A DNA stretch of 8,863 nucleotides from Proteobacteria bacterium UBA4656. Lineage in GTDB: Bacteria > Pseudomonadota > Gammaproteobacteria > Xanthomonadales > Ahniellaceae. The stretch lies in NCBI GenBank assembly GCA_002405525.1, contig DHLY01000027.1:533-9395 (forward strand), in the 5' to 3' direction. The notes beneath the pieces are model-generated. The model saw only the letters and a list, made by a program, of their open reading frames with translations, ran no database searches and was not told where the DNA came from. A program made the position numbers and the translations under genes. Shown here piece after piece: positions 1 to 7,982 of this stretch; position 1 is the stretch's first letter, and every line of letters begins with the position of its first letter.

Positions 1-258
1 GATGTTGCACGAGGCCCAGCGCACGTCGGCGCCGAGATCCTTGAGCGTCTCGATCAGCACCGCGGTCTGGATCGTCATGTGCAGCGAGCCGGTCACGCGC
101 ACGCCCTTGAGCGGCTGGGTGGCGGCGTACTTCTTGCGGATCGACATCAGGCCCGGCATCTCGTGCTCGGCGATCTCGATTTCCTTGCGGCCCCAATCGG
201 CCAGCCCGATGTCGCGGATCTTGTAGTCCGTGGGCAGGTTCTTCACGACTGCGTTCAT
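1..258 (-). CDS. ahcY: S-adenosylhomocysteine hydrolase, N-terminal part (runs off the window)
   Basis: Adenosylhomocysteinase is an NAD-dependent cytoplasmic enzyme. It splits S-adenosylhomocysteine into adenosine and homocysteine, which removes the product inhibitor of methyltransferases and feeds the methionine cycle. The first 86 codons are visible. The protein begins [14 protein letters not shown] and continues with the family's opening helix ([20 protein letters not shown]), then GLMSIRKKY, then [22 protein letters not shown] and [12 protein letters not shown], which contribute to the substrate-binding domain. The ATG at 258 is supported by a GGAG 9 bases upstream and by the riboswitch leader. 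The catalytic and NAD-binding parts lie outside the window. Recognition is firm because the N-terminal motifs are very conserved. Confidence 0.96.
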   Translation of the reverse strand, partial: MNAVVKNLPTDYKIRDIGLADWGRKEIEIAEHEMPGLMSIRKKYAATQPLKGVRVTGSLHMTIQTAVLIETLKDLGADVRWASCNI

Positions 259-267
259 GGCTTTGCG

Positions 268-271
268 CTCC
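268..271 (-). promoter_or_regulatory. Ribosome binding site of ahcY
   Basis: GGAG on the minus strand lies 9 bases before the ahcY ATG and just downstream of the riboswitch's last pairing segment (289-294). Ligand-stabilised folding of the leader could therefore change access to this site. Confidence 0.6.
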
Positions 272-288
272 GTAATGTCAGCGGAAGC

Positions 289-379
289 GGGCGCCGTTTT
301 CGGTAGAGACCCGAAATCCCGCCGAGCCTGATCCCTTGCCGTGCAGTGCACGGCCGGGCTTGCAGCGCCCCTCGGCGGG
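289..379 (-). promoter_or_regulatory. SAH riboswitch in the ahcY leader
   Basis: The leader fits the S-adenosylhomocysteine riboswitch. On the minus strand, CCCGCCGAG (379-371) pairs with CTCGGCGGG (326-318) as a 9-bp P1. Inside it are the conserved GGGGCGCTGCAAG and CAGGCTCGG segments. A variable hairpin, GCCGTG/CACGGC, lies at about 339-355. Downstream, TTTCGG/CCGAAA forms a further hairpin. It is followed by ACGGCGCCC, whose GCGCCC (294-289) pairs with GGGCGC (370-365) to form the pseudoknot. In the family members I recall this pair is GAGCGC with GCGCTC, so both sides have changed together. Known members switch expression on when SAH is high. The position directly before ahcY fits that role. 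Confidence 0.93.
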
Positions 380-394
380 GAGGAGAGGGCCGTG

Positions 395-400
395 ATTATA
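395..400 (-). promoter_or_regulatory. Predicted -10 box of the ahcY promoter
   Basis: A perfect TATAAT on the minus strand lies about 16 bases before the riboswitch P1 stem, so transcription would start near 388. The hexamer 17 bases upstream (ACCGTC, 423-418) is a poor -35 match. The -10 box is well placed, but promoter strength cannot be judged from sequence. Confidence 0.65.
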
Positions 401-451
401 GGTTGCCCGCGTGACGGGACGGTACCGGCGCCTGTCGGGGCGGTCCTGAAT

Positions 452-482
452 TGGTGCACCAGCATCTGATGCGATAGCATCA
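452..482. promoter_or_regulatory. Nested palindromes before vapB, probable VapBC operator
   Basis: TGGTGCACCA (452-461) is a perfect 10-base palindrome. It is followed by three copies of one half-site in alternating orientation: GCATC (462-466), GATGC (468-472) and GCATC (477-481). The last two form TGATGC-GATA-GCATCA (467-482). VapB ribbon-helix-helix dimers usually bind such repeats and repress their own operon, with VapC as co-repressor. The array ends 5 bases before the vapB ATG and leaves no room for a Shine-Dalgarno sequence. A weak TTGGTG (451-456), 17 bases, ATAGCA (474-479) arrangement would start transcription at about the ATG itself. Confidence 0.65.
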
Positions 483-487
483 ACCGC

Positions 488-736
488 ATGCGCACCACCC
501 TCGACATCGACGACGACGTGCTGGCCGCCGCCAAGGCGCTGGCCCGGCGCAGCAAGCGCAGCGCCGGCGCAGTGATCTCGGAACTCGCCCGCCGCGGGCT
601 CACCGAGCCGGCGGCACGCCCGCGCGCGTCGGTGGCCGAACCGAAGGCCTTCTACGGCTTCCGTCCGCAGCCGGCCGAAGGCCGTCCGGTGACCGACGAC
701 CTGATCGACCGCCTGCGCGAGGACGCCGGCGACTGA
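488..736 (+). CDS. vapB: VapB-family antitoxin (ribbon-helix-helix)
   Basis: This 82-residue protein is a typical type II antitoxin. The N-terminus [11 protein letters not shown] is the DNA-contacting strand, and residues 12-38 supply the two helices of a ribbon-helix-helix dimer. The C-terminal part, with FYGFRP (about 55-60) and [12 protein letters not shown] (about 68-79), matches the segment that inserts into the VapC active site in related pairs. The TGA stop shares its A with the ATG of the toxin gene (TGATG), so the two are translationally coupled. The ATG at 488 follows the palindromes directly and has no Shine-Dalgarno sequence. Its expected roles are to neutralise the downstream PIN ribonuclease and to repress the operon. 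The family call is firm; the subfamily is not assigned. Confidence 0.9.
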   Translation: MRTTLDIDDDVLAAAKALARRSKRSAGAVISELARRGLTEPAARPRASVAEPKAFYGFRPQPAEGRPVTDDLIDRLREDAGD

Positions 737-1164
737 TGCGCGCGCTGCTGGACATCAACGTCCTGATCGCGCTGCTCGATGCCGACCACATCCACCACGG
801 CCGCGCGCGCGACTGGCTGTCGTCGAACATCGCCGCCGGCTGGGCGTCCTGCCCGCTGACGCAGAACGGCTACGTCCGGGTGGTCAGCCAGCCCGCGTAT
901 CCGAAGCCGCTGTCCCCCGCGGCGGCGATCGGCCTGCTGCGCGAGGCCTGCGCTACGCGCCACCATGCGTTCTGGCCGGACGACGCCAGCATCCTCGACG
1001 AGGCGCGCATCGACGCCAGTCGCATCCATGGCCCGCGGCAGCTCACCGACGTCTACCTGCTGGCGCTGGCGCAGGCCCACGGCGGGCGCTTCGTGACCTT
1101 CGACGCCGGCGTGCCGCTGGGTGCGCTGCGGCGGGCGGCCGGCAAGCACCTGGTGCAGTTGTAG
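736..1164 (+). CDS. vapC: VapC-family PIN-domain toxin ribonuclease
   Basis: The 142-residue protein is a complete PIN domain. It starts [15 protein letters not shown], with the first metal-binding aspartate at residue 6. It then has SCPLTQNGYVRVVSQPAYP (38-56), LTDVYLLALA with D105, and FVTFDAGV with D123. Family members are Mg-dependent endoribonucleases that cut tRNA or rRNA and stop growth when the antitoxin is degraded. The second acidic position of the active site appears to be Q43 rather than Glu. I recall LTQNG in some relatives, so this need not mean inactivity. The gene overlaps vapB by one base, is full length and has no visible lesion, so the module looks functional. The RNA target cannot be told from sequence. 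Confidence 0.91.
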   Translation: MRALLDINVLIALLDADHIHHGRARDWLSSNIAAGWASCPLTQNGYVRVVSQPAYPKPLSPAAAIGLLREACATRHHAFWPDDASILDEARIDASRIHGPRQLTDVYLLALAQAHGGRFVTFDAGVPLGALRRAAGKHLVQL

Positions 1165-1228
1165 CAACCGCCTGGGGCGCTCGTCGGAACCCAGCGCCAT
1201 GGTGCCCGCACCGCGGGGTGGTTTCGCG

Positions 1229-2284
1229 TCAGCGCATGCGCGTGCGGATCGCCATGGCAGCGAGGACGAACAGCGCCATCGCCATCGCCCCCCAGCCCAC
1301 GCGGGTTCCGGCGTCAACGGCGATTGCTGGAAACTGGAGGATCAGTCGTGCGCGGTTGTTCGCGAGGTTTTCGTCGAAAACGCCGTGGCCCTCGGCCCAG
1401 TTGTAGAACTCGAGCGTGCGCACGCCGCTTGCGCCGGAAAGCACATGCACGCGCATCGTGCAGGTGCGGCTTGTGCCGGGAGGCAGTGGTTCGAACACGA
1501 GTTCCGAGGACCGGCTGAAGGTGTCGCCGCCGAGGTCGGTGACCCGATATCGGCAGTCCGGGTCGCCCGTCTCCGAGAACCCGAAGCGATCAACCGCTTG
1601 TAGGCCCGCCTCGTATCGTTGGCTGTAGGCGATCTCGCCGGGGCGCACACCTTCGGGTCCGGGGCCTCGGTTGGTCAGCGTCACATCGAAGAGGTGACTG
1701 GTGCCCGGCGCCAACACGCCGGTCGGCGAACGGATCGACAGGTCCATGTCGCGGATGTAGTCGTCGAGCGCGCCGAAGACACCCAACCTGACTTGATTGT
1801 TGGCCGACGCCGGATCCGTATTCATTACCGCCATGGCTGTAGCGGTCAGAGGAACCGTAAAGAAGGCGGGCGCTCCGTCGGCCGGACGAAAGTCGACCGC
1901 GCAGTCTCGCCGCTCACCGACGGCGACCGGGCCGACATCCAAGCGCAAGCCGGAAAGTGGCGTGGTGCGGTCCGGTGGGCACGCAACCTCGTTGACGGCG
2001 AGGAACGCGGAACGGTCGGCAGGCGTGAAGAACTCCAAGTACACACGATCGAGCGGGTTGGGGCCCTGATTGAAGACACTGATCGTCAAGCGCTGCGGCC
2101 GCGAGCGCGTAATGGACCCGCCGCTGCTGGTTGGCGGTGGTAACCAAAACCCTGCGAGGGTTCGATCATCGAATCCCGTGTAGGTCATGGCCACGGAGAG
2201 ATCGCTGGACGTCTGCGCGATGCTGGCGCCGGCAAGCAACAGTGATCCGATCAGAACCAGAGCGGACTGCGCGCTGCGATTCAC
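1229..2284 (-). CDS. Exported protein with two DUF11-like repeats and a C-terminal membrane anchor
   Basis: I do not recognise a named gene. The GTG at 2284 is chosen because it overlaps the stop of the upstream protease gene (GTGA) and opens a signal peptide (residues 1-23, core ALVLIGSLLLAGASIA). The 351-residue product then has two beta-rich repeats, at about 65-167 and 179-316. Each ends in the Asn-rich strand typical of DUF11/CARDB-like folds (ASANNQVRL and ENLANNRARLIL). Each repeat also holds two cysteines (102/128 and 244/275), which suggests one disulfide per repeat. Residues 329-346 form a hydrophobic segment followed by RTRMR, like a C-terminal sorting or anchor signal, though without a clear IPTL or GlyGly motif. 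The protein probably sits in the envelope facing outward. Its coupling to the protease suggests a partner or anchor role, which is inference. Confidence 0.75.
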   Translation of the reverse strand: MNRSAQSALVLIGSLLLAGASIAQTSSDLSVAMTYTGFDDRTLAGFWLPPPTSSGGSITRSRPQRLTISVFNQGPNPLDRVYLEFFTPADRSAFLAVNEVACPPDRTTPLSGLRLDVGPVAVGERRDCAVDFRPADGAPAFFTVPLTATAMAVMNTDPASANNQVRLGVFGALDDYIRDMDLSIRSPTGVLAPGTSHLFDVTLTNRGPGPEGVRPGEIAYSQRYEAGLQAVDRFGFSETGDPDCRYRVTDLGGDTFSRSSELVFEPLPPGTSRTCTMRVHVLSGASGVRTLEFYNWAEGHGVFDENLANNRARLILQFPAIAVDAGTRVGWGAMAMALFVLAAMAIRTRMR

Positions 2285-3949
2285 CACACCACTCTCGTAC
2301 CGCAGGTGGAAACGGGCAAGCCTGGCGCCTCGAAGCCGCCCCAGAAGATGTCCGGCGCGACCTGGCGCGGCGTAATCGGGTATAGATTTCCGCTGGGCTC
2401 TGCAAGACAGGTGATCGTTCGGGTTGCGTCGGCGCCCGCCGCGCCCGCCGCCAGCCCGCTGCCGATGAATGTCGCGCGTGGATTGGCGAACTGCCACTGC
2501 CTGTTGGTGCAGGTCACGCTGGTGCCTGGACCACTACCATCGTCGTCGATGCACTGCGGGTCGGCCATCACGTCGCGCGCCACGCCGGGCACCCTGTAGC
2601 CATAGGAATGCGTGTATGCGCCTCGCAGCCCAGATAGCGGATACTCGATGTTGGGGTCGTGATTCGCTCCCAGCATGTGGCCCATTTCGTGGCTGAAGGT
2701 CAGGTTCTGGGCCGTCGGGTTGACGGTGAGGGCGGCGTAGGCGAAGTCGCGGTAGCTGCCCACCGCGACAGGGAAAACGCCATCCCCTACATCGCATTCG
2801 GTGCCGAAGCACTTGTTCCGTTGCGTGTATGCCGCGCCCCATACCCGTCGGCTCGGGTTGCCGCTGTCTTCGACCATCAGCACCGCGAAGTCGGCTCCAA
2901 TGCTCGATCGCGAGCCAGGGGGTCCGAATCGGTCATGGTCGCGGGCAAAGAACAGATGCCCGGCGAACCGCAAGTCTGCATCGGGCTGCTGCTGGGCGGT
3001 CAACTCGGTGTAACTGGGGTGGAGGGTGATCCCGCCGACCTGTTCGAACGTCACGTAGTAGGTATCGCCCGAGTTGCGCAGCGTGGTGTTGACCTGGTCG
3101 ATCCAGTTCGTCGCGATCGTCTGCAAACCCGCTACGCCCAGCGCCGTGGCGGGATCGTTGGGGTCGGTGCGGAATTGCTCGGCCGCCGCCGTGTAGTAGA
3201 ACAGCACGCCAATGCGTGTGAAGTGCTTGCGCTGCACGGGCGCCGCACTCCAGCCCGTTGGTGCTGGCTTGCTGGCCGGGCTCGGGACCACCTCCGGCTG
3301 CATCGCGCCATCGGCAACCTGTCGCGAAAGCTGCGAGGCCGCCGAGAAATCGGGCCGATCTGCGATCCGGTTGCTGGCGCAGCCGCCGGCGTCCACGGCA
3401 TCCGCGTCCAGTGCGCGCAGCAGCGTACGGCTGCCATCGGTGCTGATGCCCAATCGGCGCCCGGGTCCGTGATACATGCCGCGGACCTGCCCGCGCACGA
3501 CCGTCAGAAGCAGGTGGTGCGACCCCTGCTGTCCGTACCACATGTAACTGACGCGCCGCGGGTCGTCGTCGACGATGATGTTGCCCGCGTCATCGACCCG
3601 GAAGCCCTCGCGTGGCTCGAAGTGCGCCCGTTGGAACACGGTGCGCGGTACGTCGGCGACGGCTGGTGTCTCCACCGCACCGTTGCGTCGCGCGATCCCC
3701 ACCACGTTGACGGTCACCATCAGGCTCTCGCGAACCAGTGGTAGTCCCTCGCGAATGCCGACTCCGACCGCGCCGTCGCTGCCCGTGATCAGCAGCGGCT
3801 CAGGGGCATCAGTGTCCGGCGCCGGTTGGGGGGGCATCGATTGCCGCCGTGGCTGATGCGGTGAGGCAGAACCACATTGCCGCCAAGAATCGCGGCGCGG
3901 CGGATCGAACCGAGTCTCGCCGACTGCCGACCTTGGTCTGCCCGAACAT
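2281..3949 (-). CDS. Secreted reprolysin-like zinc metalloprotease, frameshifted at the signal peptide
   Basis: The best start is the ATG at 3949, with AGGAG 6 bases upstream. It opens a clear signal peptide, MFGQTKVGSRR then FLAAMWFCLTASATAA (21-36). That frame stops soon after a run of seven C (3828-3834), while the rest of the protein lies in the frame reached with six C. The joined product would be 555 residues. It has a pro-like region to about residue 235, then a metzincin domain with HEMGHMLGANHD (joined-product residues 420-431, DNA about 2656-2691) and a VMADP Met-turn at about 460-464. The tail is DIFWGGFEAPG. Three His bind zinc and the Glu is catalytic. Without the joining, only an ATG at 3837 gives the protease frame, with no signal peptide. 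The gene may be phase-variable, recently broken, or misread at the homopolymer. Confidence 0.82.
3828..3834 (-). repeat. C7 homopolymer where the protease frame breaks
   Basis: Seven C on the gene strand (GATGCCCCCCCAACCG) fall just after the predicted signal-peptide cleavage site. Six C would read I-D-A-P-Q-P-A-P straight into the protease. Seven C lead to a TGA about six codons later. Confidence 0.85.
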
Positions 3950-3955
3950 GGACCG

Positions 3956-3960
3956 CTCCT
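3956..3960 (-). promoter_or_regulatory. Ribosome binding site that sets the protease start
   Basis: AGGAG lies 6 bases before the ATG at 3949. It is the strongest Shine-Dalgarno sequence near this gene. It is the main reason to choose the signal-peptide start over ATG 3837, which has only a weak purine stretch before it. Confidence 0.75.
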
Positions 3961-3982
3961 GAGTAGCATCCGTTGCAGCCCG

Positions 3983-4013
3983 AGGATACGCCTGTTCAGC
4001 GTCAGGCCGTCAA
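3983..4013 (-). promoter_or_regulatory. Possible promoter of the protease/DUF11-like operon
   Basis: TTGACG (4013-4008) and TATCCT (3988-3983) on the minus strand are separated by 19 bases, longer than ideal. They lie in the 149-base divergent gap between the protease and rluF. No comparably good promoter was seen for rluF on the plus strand. Confidence 0.35.
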
Positions 4014-4971
4014 GTGCACACTCGCAGAGCACATGGGCCCGATCGGACGAGCAAAGGCTCGAGATGACCTTGGCCCCCGGATCGACGATGATGCGCGGAT
4101 GCGCCTGAACAAATTCATCAGCGAATCCGGCCGCTGCTCACGCCGCGAGGCCGACGAGTGGCTGGCCGCCGGCCGGGTCACGGTCAACGGCCGCATCGCC
4201 GGCATCGGCGACGTGGTGGAGGCACACGACGAGGTGCGCGTCGACGGCGACCTGGTGCGCTCGCGGCAGGGGCCCGGCGCGAAGTCGCGCGTCTACATCG
4301 CGCTGTACAAGCCGCGCGGGATCACCTGCACCACCGAGTCCGGCGTCGAGGGCAACATCGTCGATTTCGTCGACTATCCCGAGCGCATCTTCCCGATCGG
4401 CCGCCTCGACAAGGACAGCGAGGGCCTGATCCTGCTGACCAACGACGGCGACATCGTCAACCGCCTGCTGCGGGTCGAGAACCGGCACGAGAAGGAATAC
4501 GTGGTCACGGTCAACCGCGAGGTGACGCCGGCGTTCGTCGCGCGCATGAGCCGCGGCGTCGACATCGGCGAGGCGGTGACCCGGCCGTGCAAGGTGCAGC
4601 GACTGTCGAAGTTCGCCTTCCGCATCGTGCTCACCCAGGGCCTGAACCGTCAGATCCGCCGCATGTGCGAGGCACAGGGCATGTGGGTGCGATCGCTGGC
4701 GCGGGTGCGAATCGTCAACCTGCGGCTGGGGCATCTGAAGCCCGGGCAGTGGCGCAAACTGACGCCGGAGGAGGTCGCGGGGCTGCTCGCCGCGCCACCT
4801 GCACCGGAGCCGAAGGCGTCGGCGCGCACGCGTCCGGCGCCGCGCGGCGTCGACATCGCACCGGCGCGGCGGCCGCGACCGCCGCGATCCGAGGCCGTGT
4901 CGGCGCCCCCGGGGCGCTCACCGCGCCCACAACCCGCATCACGCCCGCACGACGGCGCGCGTCCACCGTCC

Positions 4972-5088
4972 CGGCGCGGCGCAACGGCGGCCGCGCCGGC
5001 CCTCGGCCAGCGGCGCGGCGCGACGACGCCGGGATCGGGGCCTGGCGCACGGCGCGGCGCCGCGGCACCGGCGCGGCGCGACGGCGCG
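4972..5088 (+). repeat. Three 39-base (13-codon) tandem repeats in the rluF tail
   Basis: GGCGCGGCGC recurs at 4973, 5012 and 5051 with an exact 39-base step. The units read RRGATAAAPALGQ, RRGATTPGSGPGA and RRGAAAPARRDGA. Further copies of the same decamer at 5070 and 5105 are out of step. The RRGA start of each unit is conserved while the rest varies. Confidence 0.75.
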
Positions 5089-5206
5089 CGCCCGGGGCGG
5101 CCTGGGCGCGGCGCGTCGGCAGGTCGCGCCGGTCCGAAGCCGCCGCGCCGTCCCGGCGCCCGATCGGGACCGCGCGCGCGCTGCCCCCCGCGCGCGGGTC
5201 GGCGAT

Positions 5207-6574
<1,368 letters not shown>

Positions 6575-6818
6575 CCGCCATCATGGCACCCCGGCGACGG
6601 GTGTGTCCCTTGCGCATCGCTCCCGCCGCAAGACGGCGCCACGGAGCACGCGCGCGAACGGGGCGGTGAAAGAGGGCGGGCCGCACATGCCGACCCGCCG
6701 GTTGTCGCATTTGCCTCGCACGGCCGGAAAGGCCGGGGGATGCCGATTCAGGCCGGTTTCCGAGCGCTCCAGAGGTCGAAGGCAAACGCCTCGCCGAAGA
6801 CGGCGACCCCGCGCAGCG
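6575..6818. other. Gap between dbpA and the cadherin-like gene
   Basis: This stretch should hold the dbpA promoter, but I see no convincing -35/-10 pair. Two GC hairpins are visible: GGCGGG/CCCGCC (6675-6680 with 6694-6699) and CGGCC-GGAAA-GGCCG (6721-6735). Neither is followed by a T run on either strand, so they are not standard intrinsic terminators. They could be weak or Rho-assisted ends for the minus-strand gene above. Confidence 0.4.
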
Positions 6819-7916
6819 TCACTCACTGGCCTCGTTGTTGGACAGGTCCGGATCCTCGAGGTACGACGGCGGCTCCACGAAGGCCGAATGGCTCCCGTCG
6901 CCACCCAGCGTCGTCGCGCCATCCACGGTGAACACCACCATGCCGCCGTCGGGAAGATCAACGCCGGTGTCGACGGCGCCGTGGCCGACGAGAACCTTGG
7001 GACAGCTCGCACCGCCGAAAGAACTGCAGCGCCAACTCAGGCCCGTGCCGCCCTCGGCGGGAACGTCGACCACTCGCGCACCGGAGGCCACGGCCTTGCC
7101 CAGATTCCTGACCACCAGCTGGTAACTGCGCGGCTGCCCCAGCTCGGGCGGCAGCTCGAGCGCGACGATCCTGATCGCGAGATCGGCGGTCAGGTCGACG
7201 CCGATCGCGATCTCATGCGCATCGGAAGCAGAGGACCCACCGTATTCGACACCGCCGTCGTCGTACGCACGCACGGACCAGCGGGCGACGCCGGCGCGGC
7301 CGGTCAGCGCGTAGGACAGGGTGCCTTCCTTGTCGACCTCCAGCCACGCCAGCACGCCATCCGGGTCGGCGACCGCTTCGGTGCCGAACCACAGACCCTG
7401 GGCGATGGCTTCGCCGTCGGGGCCCGCGGAGATTCCGGTGGCCCAGCCGGGCACCACGTGCACCATCTGGTCGGGGGCGAGATGGCTGGCTCCCGAGCCC
7501 GGGGTGAACCGGGGCGGGTCGTTCACCGCAACGACCTTGACCACCAACTCCACGGTCTCCAATCCGGTTGAGAACGCCATGCGATCCTCGCCATGGAAGT
7601 CCGGATACGGCACATACACCATCGGTGCACTCCCGGTGAGCAGCGTGCCGTGCTTCGGTGGCACGACCAGCTTGCTCTCCGGCGGAGCCAGAGCGGGCTC
7701 GATCGTCAGCGGCTGGTCTTCGAAGGTGTACAGCGGTTGGGCATGGCGCGATGCGCCGGTGGCCGGCGCGGCCCGGGTCGTCTCCGCGTGGCGCGCCCCC
7801 GAGGGCTTGGCGCGCTCCATGCCGTCGGTCGCCGGCTTTGCCGCGAGCGGTGTCGATGCGGCGGCGAGCGCGAGAGCGAGGGCTGCGGATGCGATCCGGG
7901 ACATGGTCTGCGGCAT
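6819..7916 (-). CDS. Exported protein with cadherin-like and DUF11-like domains
   Basis: I do not recognise a named gene. The start at 7916 is set by AGGAGA 7 bases upstream and by a signal peptide (MPQTMSRIASAALALALAAA, cleavage near residue 26). A cadherin-like/Ig-like unit spans about 63-135, with EDQPLTI, HGTL, YPDFHGEDRMAF and VVAVNDPP, the usual pattern of such repeats. A second unit at about 172-227 has DPDGVLAWLEVD, GTLSYALTG and SVRAYDDGG. From about 246 a DUF11-like repeat begins (ADLAIRIV, YQLVVRNLGKAVA). It holds two cysteines (297, 305) and ends in DPDLSNNEASE. The 365-residue protein stops at once after the Asn-rich strand, with no anchor. It is probably secreted or surface-associated and adhesive or structural, which is inference from domain type. 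Confidence 0.75.
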   Translation of the reverse strand: MPQTMSRIASAALALALAAASTPLAAKPATDGMERAKPSGARHAETTRAAPATGASRHAQPLYTFEDQPLTIEPALAPPESKLVVPPKHGTLLTGSAPMVYVPYPDFHGEDRMAFSTGLETVELVVKVVAVNDPPRFTPGSGASHLAPDQMVHVVPGWATGISAGPDGEAIAQGLWFGTEAVADPDGVLAWLEVDKEGTLSYALTGRAGVARWSVRAYDDGGVEYGGSSASDAHEIAIGVDLTADLAIRIVALELPPELGQPRSYQLVVRNLGKAVASGARVVDVPAEGGTGLSWRCSSFGGASCPKVLVGHGAVDTGVDLPDGGMVVFTVDGATTLGGDGSHSAFVEPPSYLEDPDLSNNEASE

Positions 7917-7923
7917 GGAGCTT

Positions 7924-7929
7924 TCTCCT
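7924..7929 (-). promoter_or_regulatory. Ribosome binding site of the cadherin-like gene
   Basis: AGGAGA on the minus strand lies 7 bases before the ATG at 7916. It supports this start over the ATG four codons downstream and over the longer open frame upstream. Confidence 0.75.
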
Positions 7930-7941
7930 GTCGTGCCGGCC

Positions 7942-7960
7942 CCGCCATCCGACATGGCGG
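7942..7960. other. Perfect 7-bp inverted repeat before the cadherin-like gene
   Basis: CCGCCAT (7942-7948), a 5-base loop, then ATGGCGG (7954-7960). On the minus strand it lies 12 bases upstream of the AGGAGA. It also follows the end of the decayed toxin gene. There is no T run, so a leader hairpin or operator is as likely as a terminator. Confidence 0.4.
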
Positions 7961-7982
7961 CTGGGATCCGGTGTTCACGGGG

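Noticed and set aside
1165..1228. Intrinsic terminator between the convergent vapC and DUF11-like genes
   Set aside because: Short inverted repeats exist (GGCGCT/AGCGCC and GGTG/CACC), but there is no T run on either strand and the stems are weak.
652..1317. Minus-strand frame opposite vapBC
   Set aside because: VapB and VapC are recognisable on the plus strand with proper overlap. The antisense product has no features.
2659..3744. 361-codon open frame antisense to the metalloprotease
   Set aside because: The opposite frame has the HExxHxxxxxHD motif and the Met-turn. This translation shows nothing recognisable.
3950..4032. Extending the protease upstream to 4032 in its own frame
   Set aside because: The extension has no signal peptide or Shine-Dalgarno sequence and runs through the predicted promoter. 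The start at 3949 in the other frame has both.
4973..5114. CRISPR-like array suggested by regularly spaced GGCGCGGCGC
   Set aside because: The 10-base unit is coding sequence (Arg-Arg-Gly) inside rluF with a codon-multiple step. There are no spacers of array type and no cas genes.
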